Origin: a bacterium
GTDB lineage: Bacteria; Bacillota; Bacilli; Lactobacillales; Streptococcaceae
DNA length: 64,000 nucleotides
Direction of reading: 5' to 3'
Assembly: GCA_905221455.1 (NCBI GenBank)
Contig: CAJNDF010000006.1
Span: 1-64,000, forward strand
This document shows positions 45,600-54,172 of this stretch, one piece after another. The notes under the pieces are model-generated. The model worked only from the letters and a program-made list of their open reading frames with translations, did not search any database and was not told the origin of the DNA. Numbering within the stretch: the first letter of the stretch is position 1; each line of letters opens with the position of its first letter. A program made the translations under genes and the position numbers.

Positions 45600-46289
45600 T
45601 TAAAGTGAGTTTACGTCAACTTTGATACCAACACCTTGAGTAGTTGTGATAGTCAAGTTTGTTACGTAAGTTCCTTTAGCTGTAGCTGGTTTTGCTTTTT
45701 GGATTGTTTCGTTGAAAGCTTTGAAGTTTTCAACCAATTTTTCAGCTTCAAATGATACTTTACCGATGATTGCTTGAACGTTACCTGCACGGTCAGCACG
45801 GTAAGTGATTTTACCACCTTTAGACTCTTCAACTGCTTTAGCAACATCCATTGTTACAGTACCAGTTTTAGGGTTTGGCATCAAGTTACGTGGTCCAAGG
45901 ACACGTCCAAGACGTCCAACAAGAGCCATCATGTCAGGTGTAGCGATAACTACATCAAAGTCCAACCAACCGTCGTTGATTTTAGCAACAAGGTCATCTT
46001 CCCCAACAAAGTCTGCACCAGCAGCTTTTGCTTCTTCAGCTTTTGCACCACGTGCGAAAACAAGAACGCGTGAAGTTTTACCAGTACCGTTTGGCAATAC
46101 CATTGCTCCACGGATTTGTTGGTCAGCTTTTTTAACGTCGATGTTCAAGTTGTAAGCAACTTCTACAGTTGCGTCAAATTTTGCAAAGTTAGTTTCTTTT
46201 GCAAGTGCTACAGCTTCTTCTACGCTGTATGCTTTTGTGCTGTCGATTTTCTCAAGAGCAGCACGAAGTTGTTTGCTTTTTTTAGCCAT
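45600..46289 (-). CDS. rplA: 50S ribosomal protein L1
   Basis: 229 residues, binds 23S rRNA at the L1 stalk and, in many bacteria, its own mRNA. The signature [22 protein letters not shown] is seen around residue 130. A strong AAGGAG site lies before the ATG. Codon use is highly biased. It follows rplK in the usual L11-L1 operon. Confidence 0.97.
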
Positions 46290-46307
46290 TTTCTATTCTC
46301 CTTGTAA

Positions 46308-46334
46308 GTGGTTCAATCGATTTTCATCTCCCAC
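46308..46334 (-). promoter_or_regulatory. L1-type binding motif between rplK and rplA
   Basis: The minus strand reads GTGGGAGATGAAAATC then GATTGAACCAC. Outer GTGG/CCAC pairs close a loop with GAT-GAAA-ATC. It resembles the GTGGGAG element of the L1 site in 23S rRNA and the motif in front of rplK, and ends a few bases before the ribosome binding site of rplA. Confidence 0.5.
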
Positions 46335-46386
46335 GTCACTTCTCGAAATGATGAAGTCTTGCGGGTTATATTGGGGGTGTTATTGA

Positions 46387-46812
46387 TTAATCAACAACAG
46401 TGAATCCCATAGAACGAGCAGTACCTTCGATCATACGCATTGCAGACTCTACGTTTGCTGCGTTCAAATCTGGCATCTTAGTTTCTGCAATTTCTTGTAC
46501 TTGCGCACGAGTAACTGTAGCAACTTTAGTTTTGTTAGGTGTACCTGATCCTTTTTCAACACCTGCAGCTTTTTTCAAAAGAACAGCAGCTGGTGGTGTT
46601 TTAGTGATGAAAGTAAATGATTTATCTTCGTAAACTGAGATAACAACTGGAATAATCATACCAGCTTGGTCAGCTGTACGAGCGTTGAACTCTTTTGTGA
46701 ATCCCATGATGTTGATACCAGCTTGACCAAGAGCAGGTCCAACCGGTGGAGCTGGTGTAGCTTTACCAGCAGGGATTTGCAATTTTACAAGTTTTTCGAC
46801 TTTTTTAGCCAT
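46387..46812 (-). CDS. rplK: 50S ribosomal protein L11
   Basis: 141 residues, 23S rRNA-binding protein of the GTPase centre. The N-terminal [21 protein letters not shown] is diagnostic, as is the [10 protein letters not shown] end. The start has AAGGAGGAT. First gene of the L11-L1 operon. Confidence 0.97.
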   Translation of the reverse strand: MAKKVEKLVKLQIPAGKATPAPPVGPALGQAGINIMGFTKEFNARTADQAGMIIPVVISVYEDKSFTFITKTPPAAVLLKKAAGVEKGSGTPNKTKVATVTRAQVQEIAETKMPDLNAANVESAMRMIEGTARSMGFTVVD

Positions 46813-46828
46813 TTTTAAATCCTCCTTT

Positions 46829-46865
46829 GTGGTTTTGGCGGTAATTAAAGATTTTTACCTCCCAC
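46829..46865 (-). promoter_or_regulatory. L1-type binding motif in the rplK leader
   Basis: The minus strand reads GTGGGAGGTAAAAATC and later CCGCCAAAACCAC. GTGG/CCAC and GGTAA/TTACC pairs can form. Shared with the rplK-rplA spacer motif, so it may be the operator for autogenous control by L1. Confidence 0.5.
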
Positions 46866-46890
46866 AAGTATGCTTTTCACATACCCATCT

Positions 46891-46918
46891 ATTATACACT
46901 ATTTATCTAGAATTGCAA
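46891..46918 (-). promoter_or_regulatory. Promoter of rplK-rplA
   Basis: TTGCAA (46913-46918), 16-bp spacer, TATAAT (46891-46896). Confidence 0.7.
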
Positions 46919-46934
46919 GAGAAAAGTTTATTTT

Positions 46935-47651
46935 TTAATCGACGTAATCTCCGCCTTCAAACCCATAGTATTCTTCCAAGCTGAGACCAGTCTCAGCAAT
47001 TTCTTTGGCTTCTTTTCCGACATAACGAAGGTGCCATTCCTCAGCCATATAGCCTGTTTCCTTTTCCTTACCTTTGAGATAACGGACAACAAAGCCATAA
47101 TCAGCAGCATGGTCCAAGAGCCATTGTGCCGCCTTCTCTTCTGTCACCAAATCACCATTTGTCCCAATCACATCAAAGGCCAAGCCTGTCTGGTGTTCGC
47201 TATAGCCAGGACGAGCAGAATAACGGTCGGCAGCTTCTTTCCCATCTTGATTGACATAATCTTGATAGAGCTTGGTCTGAGTCTCATAACTTCTAAAGCC
47301 ACTGTAATGGTCACTGATTGGGAAACCTGCCTCTTGCATAGCTTTTATGAGTTTGACCAACTCAGCCTTGGCTGTTGGATTTTCTCCTGGATTGTAGTCT
47401 TTTGACAAAGGATAGTGTTTATTGGCTACGATGATTTCATCGTATTTCCCTTGGATACTGTAGTAGTCTCCTTTGTTAACCACTTCTGTTTTTTTCTGGG
47501 CAGCTCCTTGAGATTTACTACCGACTGTTCCATCAGCTTTGGCTGTTTGTTCTGTCTTAGCTGCGCTATCTTCATTTTTTGCTTTTTCCTGTGAACAAGC
47601 TGCTAGACTCAAGGCTAGCAAGGCTGTCAAGATAAGGTATCTTTTTTTCAT
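46935..47651 (-). CDS. ldcB: L,D-carboxypeptidase lipoprotein (LdcB/DacB)
   Basis: 238 residues. Lipoprotein signal with lipobox LAAC (Cys19), a Lys/Ala-rich linker, then a VanY/LAS peptidase domain. SGFRSYETQ, SEHQTGLAFDV and EEWHLRY carry the zinc ligands (His, Asp, His) and catalytic Glu. The pneumococcal homologue trims stem tetrapeptides to tripeptides at the cell surface. It starts 2 bp after the HIT gene, so they share a transcript. Confidence 0.92.
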   Translation of the reverse strand: MKKRYLILTALLALSLAACSQEKAKNEDSAAKTEQTAKADGTVGSKSQGAAQKKTEVVNKGDYYSIQGKYDEIIVANKHYPLSKDYNPGENPTAKAELVKLIKAMQEAGFPISDHYSGFRSYETQTKLYQDYVNQDGKEAADRYSARPGYSEHQTGLAFDVIGTNGDLVTEEKAAQWLLDHAADYGFVVRYLKGKEKETGYMAEEWHLRYVGKEAKEIAETGLSLEEYYGFEGGDYVD

Positions 47652-47653
47652 TT

Positions 47654-48124
47654 TTACTCCTTTATTTCTAATAGTTTATCTACTTCTGATGATAAACGTT
47701 CGACTAATCTTTTAATCTCATCCGGTTTTGCTTGGCAGGTTTCTGCTGTCATTTCTTCAAAGGGAACCCACCAGACTGGCCCACGTCCCTTGAGACCGTG
47801 ACCATTCATATCCCCTGTCCGTCTAGGAAACAAATGCCAATGAAGATGAGCATCGCCATTTCCTAGCAGTTCGATATTCATTTTCTCAGCAGCAAAGGCC
47901 TTAGCAACTGCCTCTTGAACTAAACTCATTTCTTCTAGAAAACGGAGTCTAGTTTCCTTTTTCAAATGGTGCAATTCAGTAACATGTTCCTTGGCTAGAA
48001 AGAGACTATAGCCTGCAAAATACTGATGGTCTCCAATCACAAGATAGCCTGTTTCCAATTCTTTGACAAAGTAGGGATTCTCTCCAGCTTTGATGAGTTC
48101 GATTCTCTGACAGATTAAGCACAT
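47654..48124 (-). CDS. HIT family nucleotide-binding hydrolase
   Basis: 156 residues with the histidine triad as HLHWHLFPR. Near the start, CLICQRI resembles the CxxC of HIT hydrolases. The family hydrolyses nucleoside phosphoramidates or dinucleotides; substrate unknown. The ATG at 48124 with GAGGAGG upstream is clear; longer frames run into the M42 peptidase gene. Separated from that gene by 1 bp. Confidence 0.85.
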   Translation of the reverse strand: MCLICQRIELIKAGENPYFVKELETGYLVIGDHQYFAGYSLFLAKEHVTELHHLKKETRLRFLEEMSLVQEAVAKAFAAEKMNIELLGNGDAHLHWHLFPRRTGDMNGHGLKGRGPVWWVPFEEMTAETCQAKPDEIKRLVERLSSEVDKLLEIKE

Positions 48125-48125
48125 T

Positions 48126-49163
48126 CTATGATACCTCCTCGCTCTTGAGATAGGCATCAACCATACGTTCCGTTGCGACCACCGAGTCAATATGAGTACG
48201 CTCATAAGAATGGCTAGACTCAATACCAGCACCGAGAAGAGCATGTTTGACCTCTGCCCCTGCAGACATAGCCGCTGAAGCATCCGATCCATAAAATGGA
48301 TAGATATCCAACTTAAATGGAATTTCTTGTTCTTTCGCCAAAGCCACCAAGTGTTGACGGAAGTCATAGTGATAAGGACCTGAAGCATCCTTGACGCAGA
48401 TAGACACTGTATATTCATCTGTCTGCTGGTCATCGCCCATAGCTCCCATATCCACAGCCAGATATTCTACTACCTGAGTAGGAATATTAGAATTAGCACC
48501 ATGTCCCACTTCTTCAAAGACTGAAAAAGCAAAATGGGTTGTAACTGGCAATTCAATCTTCTCTTCCTTATAAATACGAAGCAGGTTGAGCAAAATCGCT
48601 GCGCTGACCTTGTCATCCAAATGACGAGACTTGATAAAACCTGTCTCTGTCACGACAGTTCGTGGGTCAAAACTGATAAAATCACCGACTTCAATCCCAA
48701 GAGCACGAGTTTCTTTTTCATTGCTTACTTTTGCATCCAAACGCACTTCCATATTGTCCTGAGTGCGTTCTGCAGTTCCTGCATCCTTGTAAACATGGCA
48801 AGAAGTTTGGTGGATAAGGATGGTTCCTGATACTTTTTCACCTGTACTAGCCACATGAACAGTACAGTTTTCTCCCTCAATCATATTCCAAGGAAAACCA
48901 CCGATACGGTCCAATTTAAGACGGCCGTCTGGTTTGACAGCACGGACAATAGCACCCAGCGTATCCACATGGGCAGTCACATAGCGTTGTTGCTCATCAT
49001 TTTGACCTTTGATGGTCACATCGACACCACCCTTGGCTGTACGAACTGGCTGGTAACCAAAACCTTCTAAAGTCTTGACTAAATAGTTTGAAATCTCACG
49101 AGTGAAGCCTGTTGGCGACGCAATGGCTGTCAGTTCTTTGATATATTCTACTGTTTGATTCAT
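48126..49163 (-). CDS. M42 family glutamyl/cytosolic aminopeptidase
   Basis: 345 residues. Dinuclear metallopeptidase: TAHVDTLG has the first His and Asp, SRHLDDKVSA the bridging Asp, EEVGHGAN the catalytic Glu and next ligand. Probably a dodecameric cytosolic aminopeptidase (PepA or FrvX type). It is first in a run with the HIT and ldcB genes. Confidence 0.9.
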   Translation of the reverse strand: MNQTVEYIKELTAIASPTGFTREISNYLVKTLEGFGYQPVRTAKGGVDVTIKGQNDEQQRYVTAHVDTLGAIVRAVKPDGRLKLDRIGGFPWNMIEGENCTVHVASTGEKVSGTILIHQTSCHVYKDAGTAERTQDNMEVRLDAKVSNEKETRALGIEVGDFISFDPRTVVTETGFIKSRHLDDKVSAAILLNLLRIYKEEKIELPVTTHFAFSVFEEVGHGANSNIPTQVVEYLAVDMGAMGDDQQTDEYTVSICVKDASGPYHYDFRQHLVALAKEQEIPFKLDIYPFYGSDASAAMSAGAEVKHALLGAGIESSHSYERTHIDSVVATERMVDAYLKSEEVS

Positions 49164-49208
49164 TCCTTCACCTCTTTTGCTACCTATTATAACACATTTA
49201 TCATCGGA

Positions 49209-49255
49209 TAAAAAAAGAAAATCACTCCTGTAGACTTGGCTACAAAAGTGATTTT
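49209..49255 (-). terminator. Terminator downstream of brnQ
   Basis: AAAATCACT and AGTGATTTT (49218-49226 and 49247-49255) with inner TGTAG/CTACA pairing, then seven T on the minus strand. Confidence 0.8.
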
Positions 49256-49409
49256 ATACTCAATGAAAATCAAAGAGCAAACTAGGAAACTAGCCGCAGG
49301 TTGCTCAAAACACTGTTTTGAGGTTGTAGATGGAACTGACGTAGTCAGTATCCTACACATACGACAAGGCGACGTTGACGCGGTTTGAAGAGATTTTCGA
49401 AGAGTATTA
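49256..49409 (-). repeat. BOX element (boxC-boxB-boxA on plus)
   Basis: ATACTCAATGAAAATC to GATTTTCGAAGAGTATT, including AACTGACGTAGTCAGT (boxB) and ACGACAAGGCGACGTTGACG (boxA). Lies between the brnQ stop and its terminator, so it is part of the brnQ mRNA tail. Confidence 0.92.
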
Positions 49410-49413
49410 GTGA

Positions 49414-50739
49414 TTATTCCATTTCAAAAACATCACTTTCTTGCTTGTTTGGTAGAACCAATGAGAGCAAGATTCCGACAACGGCTGGTACCAACCATGG
49501 GAGTGATGCCTTGGCAAAAGGAAGAGCGCTGACAAGATTTGCAAGAAACTCAACCTTAAATGAGCTTCCTAGTACGCTTGCAATGGCAATAGCTGTAACG
49601 ACTGCAATTGTCAACTGCATACCTGGTTTTGAAAGAGCCACAAATTTGTTGACAATGACAATCATGACGATGGCAATCGTGATTGGATACAAGATAACTA
49701 GTACAGGAATTGAGTACTTAATAATCGCATCAAGACCCAAATTGGCAATAGCAAATCCAATCAAGGTAAAGGCTGTCGCATAAACCTTGTAGCTGATTTG
49801 TGGGAAGCGCTCATTAAAGAACTCAGCTGTCGACACAATCAGACCAACTGTTGTTGTGAAGCAGGTTACAGTAACCATAGCTGCAAGGAAGAGTTGAGCT
49901 GTTGAACCAAAGATTTCTTGAGTGGCTTGTGACAAGATGTAAACACCTGGTGTTCCACCCTTCATCGCTTCAGCAGGTACTGGGAAATGATTTCCAAGGA
50001 AACCTAAACCGATGTAAAGAGCGCTGAAAGCAAGGGCAACAACGATACCAACAACCCAAATAGTCGAAATGTATTCTTTTTTACTTGAAAATCCAAGCTG
50101 TTTCAAGGTTTGAACTGCGATTACGCTAAAGGCAACTGAGGCAAGGGCATCCAAAGTATTGTAACCTTCTAGGAATCCTGTACCAAAAGCAGAAGCTTGA
50201 TAAGCAGCTGAAGCAGCTTGAGGACTTGTTCCACCGTATTTGAAAGCTCCTAGAACAACCAAAATGACAATCAAAATCGCAAAGACTGGCGTTAAGATAC
50301 GGCCGATGCGGTCTAAGATTTTTGATGGATTAAGCGAAATCAAATAGGCTGCCGCAAAATACAGAACCGTAAAGACAATCAAGCCAAGACCTTTATTTGC
50401 ATCCGACAAAAGGGGGCTAATCCCCACTTCGTAAGCTGTTGTAGCGGTACGTGGGATGGCAAAGAATGGACCGATTGACAAGTAAAGAACTGAGAGGTAG
50501 AGAGTCGCAAACCAAGGCGCTACCTTTGTTGAAATCTCGTGAATATATCCTTTAGGATTGAGCGTTCCAATAATAAGGGTCAAGACGGCGATACCAACGC
50601 CTGAAAAGACAAAACCTGCGATGGCAGGAAGAAAATGTTCCCCAGATAGAGCACCTAGAGAAGGCGGAAAAATCAAGTTCCCCGCACCAAAAAATATTCC
50701 GAACAGGAGTAAACCTGTTAGGGCACCTTTTTTAGCCAT
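49414..50739 (-). CDS. brnQ: Branched-chain amino acid:cation symporter BrnQ
   Basis: 441 residues, about 12 hydrophobic helices, LIVCS family. The N-terminal LLLFGIFFGAGNLIFPP is diagnostic. Imports Leu, Ile and Val with sodium or protons. The ATG at 50739 follows AAGGAG at 6 nt. It has its own extended -10 (TGATATACT near 50774-50782) and an inverted repeat upstream. Confidence 0.92.
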   Translation of the reverse strand: MAKKGALTGLLLFGIFFGAGNLIFPPSLGALSGEHFLPAIAGFVFSGVGIAVLTLIIGTLNPKGYIHEISTKVAPWFATLYLSVLYLSIGPFFAIPRTATTAYEVGISPLLSDANKGLGLIVFTVLYFAAAYLISLNPSKILDRIGRILTPVFAILIVILVVLGAFKYGGTSPQAASAAYQASAFGTGFLEGYNTLDALASVAFSVIAVQTLKQLGFSSKKEYISTIWVVGIVVALAFSALYIGLGFLGNHFPVPAEAMKGGTPGVYILSQATQEIFGSTAQLFLAAMVTVTCFTTTVGLIVSTAEFFNERFPQISYKVYATAFTLIGFAIANLGLDAIIKYSIPVLVILYPITIAIVMIVIVNKFVALSKPGMQLTIAVVTAIAIASVLGSSFKVEFLANLVSALPFAKASLPWLVPAVVGILLSLVLPNKQESDVFEME

Positions 50740-50773
50740 GAAAATCTCCTTCATATTTATAAAATACTGACTT

Positions 50774-50782
50774 AGTATATCA
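50774..50782 (-). promoter_or_regulatory. Extended -10 of brnQ
   Basis: TGATATACT on the minus strand. A hairpin-like ATTCTC-AAAAAT-GAGAAT repeat sits at 50835-50852, possible operator or hairpin. Confidence 0.45.
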
Positions 50783-50867
50783 TGAATAAGAGTATGAAAA
50801 AAGTATCACGAAGTAAATATTGAATGTTTTCAAGATTCTCAAAAATGAGAATTGTCTAAAAATAAAA

Positions 50868-50899
50868 TTCTCCTACCCAGTCCACACCAAGTAGGAGAA
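50868..50899 (-). terminator. Terminator of the rhodanese gene
   Basis: TTCTCCTAC/GTAGGAGAA stem (50868-50876 and 50891-50899) followed by TTTTATTTTT on the minus strand. Confidence 0.8.
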
Positions 50900-50909
50900 A
50901 GTCTACTGT

Positions 50910-51197
50910 TTACAGTTCTTCAAAGGCCAACATGCCACCTTGAACATTGACAACTTCATAACCCTGTTCAGCTAGAAATTGACAAGCACGCGCCGATCTC
51001 ATTCCAGATTTGCAAATAACATAATGTAACTGCTCCTTGTCCAACTGATCAAAGGTATCAGCCAATTGACTAAGCGGTAGGTTGAGGGCACCTTCTAGAT
51101 GAAGAGCTTCAAACTCATCCACTTCTCTCACATCCACTAGAGAAAGTTGGTCGTTTTGGTAAAGCTGGTAAAATGCGTCAAAGGAAATTTCTTTCAT
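50910..51197 (-). CDS. Rhodanese-like domain protein
   Basis: 95 residues, single rhodanese domain. VDVREVDEFEALHLEGALNLPL and the active-site loop CKSGMRS with its Cys are clear. Possibly a sulfur carrier or thiosulfate sulfurtransferase. The ATG at 51197 with AGGAG at 7 nt is preferred; the longer frame (51233) is BOX sequence. The upstream BOX abuts the ribosome binding site. Confidence 0.9.
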   Translation of the reverse strand: MKEISFDAFYQLYQNDQLSLVDVREVDEFEALHLEGALNLPLSQLADTFDQLDKEQLHYVICKSGMRSARACQFLAEQGYEVVNVQGGMLAFEEL

Positions 51198-51209
51198 TCT
51201 TTTTCTCCT

Positions 51210-51357
51210 AATACTCTTCGAAAATCTCTTCAAACCACGTCAGCGTCGCCTTACCGTAGGTATGGTTACTGACTTCGTCAGTTCTATCCACAACCTCAAA
51301 GCTGTACTTTGAGCAGCCTGCGGCTAGCTTCCTAGTTTGTTCTTTGCTTTTCATTGA
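51210..51357 (+). repeat. BOX element between UDG-like and rhodanese genes
   Basis: AATACTCTTCGAAAATCTC to TTTTCATTGACTATA (to 51362) with boxA (GTCAGCGTCGCCTTACCGTA), boxB (ACTGACTTCGTCAGTT) and boxC. Its last bases contain the stop codon of the UDG-like gene. Confidence 0.92.
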
Positions 51358-51936
51358 CTATAAAATGGTTTTAATTCTTTTTTTCAAATCTGGCACCACT
51401 TCTGCCTCAAACCAAGGATTTTTAGCCATCCAGATTTGATTTCGAGGTGAGGGGTGAACTAAAGGAAAATAGTCTGGCAGATAATCTTTATAGTGTTTTA
51501 CTCTTTCTGTCACCTTGCCACTAACTTTCTCATGTAAATAGTAGGCTTGGGCATACTGTCCAATCAAGAGGGTCAATTGGATATCTGGTAATTCTTGCAA
51601 GAGTTGCGGATGCCATTTTTCTGCAAAACCAGTTCTCGGTGGCAGGTCGCCCGACTTGCCATGCCCTGGAAAGTAGAAATCCATAGGCAAAACAGCAAAA
51701 TAACCTGAATTGTAAAAAGTATCTTCATCCACACCTAGCCAGTCTCGCAAGCGGTCGCCACTTTTGTCCTTCCAATAAAGGCCTGCCTCTTGGGTTTTAA
51801 GTCCCGGTGCCTGACCGACAATATTGATGCGAGCAGTCTTTGGCGCCGCAAAGAGAGGTTCAATGCCACGCTCTGTATAGCTGGCATTCTGCGGATCCGC
51901 CATAATAGCCTGCTTGATTCTTTCGATTTGAGACAT
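51358..51936 (-). CDS. Uracil-DNA glycosylase superfamily protein
   Basis: 192 residues. NIVGQAPGLKTQEAG is the UDG-superfamily N-terminal motif, and LVHPSPRN the C-terminal His motif. Probably a DNA-repair glycosylase of the YqfB-like or family 4/5 type, although no iron-sulfur Cys cluster is seen. GGAGGG precedes the ATG. The TAG stop is formed at the border of the following BOX element. Confidence 0.85.
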   Translation of the reverse strand: MSQIERIKQAIMADPQNASYTERGIEPLFAAPKTARINIVGQAPGLKTQEAGLYWKDKSGDRLRDWLGVDEDTFYNSGYFAVLPMDFYFPGHGKSGDLPPRTGFAEKWHPQLLQELPDIQLTLLIGQYAQAYYLHEKVSGKVTERVKHYKDYLPDYFPLVHPSPRNQIWMAKNPWFEAEVVPDLKKRIKTIL

Positions 51937-51989
51937 CTATTTTCCCTCCAAAAAGAAGTCCAAGCATTACATCTCAGACTTCTATCGTT

Positions 51990-53390
51990 TTATTTGATCA
52001 ATTCATAAATAGCTTCGGCATAGATTGCTGCTGCTCGGAAGAGATCGTCCAAGGCGATAAATTCATTGGCTTGGTGCATGGTGTCGATTGAGTCTGGGAA
52101 CATGGCACCATAGGCAACTCCGCGTTCCAGCAAGCGACCAAAGGTACCACCACCGATAACTTGTTCATGACCTTGAAGACCAGTTTGTTTTTCATAAACA
52201 TTCAACAAGGTTTGCACAAGCGGATCTTCCATTGGCACATAGTGAGGAGTGTGACCGTGTTCAGAAAGGCTAACAGAAGCAACTGGCAAGTTTTCAAGGA
52301 TTGACTTGATCTGCTCTGGACTTGTTCCTTTTGGATAGCGGATATTAAGGGCAATGGTATTATCAGCGCTTGTTTCATCAAAGCGGAAGACACCGGCATT
52401 CATAGAAAGGGCACCCATCTTTTCATCCACATGAGCAATTTTGAGATTTTCACCCTCATGGTCGTTCAAAAGAATTTTTCCAGCGATATCGAGGTAATCT
52501 TTAGCTGGTCCAGCAAAGTCGAATTGGCTAAGGAAGAGGGCAAGGTAAGTCGCACCATTGACACCTGAAGCAGGCATAGCACCATGGGCTGATTTACCAA
52601 TGATGGTCACCTTGTATTGACCAGCTTCTTCTTGAATTTCCCCTCTGAGTTTGTGTTCTGCAACAAAGGCATCTAGTTTAGCTTGCAAGTCAGCCAAATC
52701 ACCTGAAACGACTGCTGTTGCTGATTCAGGCACCATGTTTTCGCGTAAACCACCTGTGAAGCTGTGAAGACGGGCAGCACCTGTATTTTCACCGGCAAAG
52801 TGAAGGTATTCTGTGATGTTTCCTTTTTCACCATTGATGATAGGGAATTCAGCGTCTGGAGAGAAACCGAAGTCTGGTTTCGCAAGTCCTACGTGCTCGA
52901 AGTAGTAGTCCATATCTGCCCAGCCTGATTCTTCATCTGTTCCGACGATGAAACGAACCTTCTTAGAAGTTGGAAGGCCCAATTCTTTGATGATTTTCAA
53001 ACCATAGTAACAAGCTGTTGTAGGTCCCTTATCGTCCGAAGCCCCACGCGCATAAAGGCGACCGTCTTTGATAGTTGGTGTGTAAGGGTCTGTGTCCCAA
53101 CCGCTACCAGCTGGCACCACGTCCATGTGGGCAAAGATTCCGAGAACTTCTTCTCCTTCACCAAACTCAAAATGTCCTGCGTAGTTATCAACATTTTTAG
53201 TTGGGTAACCATCTCGATCTGCGATTTCAAGGAATTTTTCCAAGGCTTTGACTGGCCCAGGTCCAAATGGATGTTCAGCATCCGCCTTGCTGTCATCACG
53301 TTCTGAGTTGATTTCCAAAAGGCTAAACAAGTCAGCCAAGAGGTCTTCTTTACGTTTTTCTACTTCTGCTGTAAAATCAATTGCTGTCAT
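51990..53390 (-). CDS. pepV: Dipeptidase PepV
   Basis: 466 residues, M20 family. GIFAHMDVVPAGSGW and RGASDDKGPT carry metal ligands; GTDEESGW carries the catalytic and ligand Glu; the C-terminal GGGTFGRLL segment belongs to the active site. Cleaves dipeptides in the cytosol. The ATG at 53390 follows GAAAGAAG; earlier in-frame codons read through a poly-Lys stretch. Confidence 0.95.
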   Translation of the reverse strand: MTAIDFTAEVEKRKEDLLADLFSLLEINSERDDSKADAEHPFGPGPVKALEKFLEIADRDGYPTKNVDNYAGHFEFGEGEEVLGIFAHMDVVPAGSGWDTDPYTPTIKDGRLYARGASDDKGPTTACYYGLKIIKELGLPTSKKVRFIVGTDEESGWADMDYYFEHVGLAKPDFGFSPDAEFPIINGEKGNITEYLHFAGENTGAARLHSFTGGLRENMVPESATAVVSGDLADLQAKLDAFVAEHKLRGEIQEEAGQYKVTIIGKSAHGAMPASGVNGATYLALFLSQFDFAGPAKDYLDIAGKILLNDHEGENLKIAHVDEKMGALSMNAGVFRFDETSADNTIALNIRYPKGTSPEQIKSILENLPVASVSLSEHGHTPHYVPMEDPLVQTLLNVYEKQTGLQGHEQVIGGGTFGRLLERGVAYGAMFPDSIDTMHQANEFIALDDLFRAAAIYAEAIYELIK

Positions 53391-53403
53391 TTTTTTCTTC
53401 TTT

Positions 53404-54009
53404 CTATCTTTTCTCGATGATTTCATCTACTGGCAAGCGGTAGCTTGGTTCCAATTTTTCGTCTGTGTAACCCACTGTAATCAAGAGTTCTGGGCGGAAA
53501 CGGTCTTCAATTTCCAAAACTCCATTAACTTTTGATTTGTCAAATCCAAGAATCAGATTTGATCCGATTCCTTGGTCTGTTAATGCAAGAACTAAATTCA
53601 TGGCAACCAAACCTGCATTGAGGGCTAGGTAGTCGCTGACCTATTGTTCACTGTAACGTGCAAATTCAGCTGGCAAATTCTTCATAAAATATTGAAGTTG
53701 CTCTTCTGAGAAATTGTTAGCACCACCAACTCGGGCAATCTTGCGAGCACGTTTGGCCAAATCTGTATCTGTAAACAAGGCAATGGTTACAGGTGCTGAT
53801 GATACCTGCTCAAAGTTTGAACCATAAGCTAATTTTGCCAGTTCGGCATTTTTCTCACGTACCACCACAAATTTCCAAGGCTGGCTGTTGTGGGCGCTTG
53901 GTGCCAAGGTTGCGATTTCGATAGCCGTACGCACATCTTTGGGATCAACAGGCTTATCAGTGAAATGCTTGGTCGCATGACGTTTTTTATTTAATTCAAG
54001 AAATTTCAT
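53404..54009 (-). pseudogene. Nitroreductase family gene, interrupted by an amber codon
   Basis: Read through, the frame encodes 201 residues of an FMN-binding nitroreductase (ATLAPSAHNSQPWKF motif early, GIGSNLILGF and RPELLITVGY late). After codon 122 (RYSEQ) there is TAG at 53641-53643, followed in the same frame by VSDYLALNAGLVAMN. One base change from CAG (Gln) would restore it. No frameshift is needed. The second part lacks its own start site, so the enzyme is probably lost. Confidence 0.85.
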
Positions 54010-54172
54010 AATCGATTTCCTTTTCTAATTCTACTGCTTCCATTCTACCATAATTTGAAAGAGGTTGCAGAGATTTTTCATAGAAACAAACTGGAACAAG
54101 GATGAGCAGCACATCATTCAAATCAGGAATCCATTCATCAAGTTCCAACTATTTTTCAGAGGGTTAACGAAA

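Noticed and set aside
48125..48433. N-terminal extension of the HIT protein
   Set aside because: It overlaps the M42 peptidase gene in another frame; the ATG at 48124 fits the family length and has GAGGAGG.
51198..51233. N-terminal extension of the rhodanese protein
   Set aside because: The codons are BOX sequence and the ATG at 51197 has a good ribosome binding site.
54003..54143. A 46-50 codon minus-strand frame before the nitroreductase pseudogene (starts TTG GAA CTT GAT GAA TGG)
   Set aside because: It has no ribosome binding site, starts only at TTG and continues across the nitroreductase start. It could be a gene remnant, but the sequence is insufficient.
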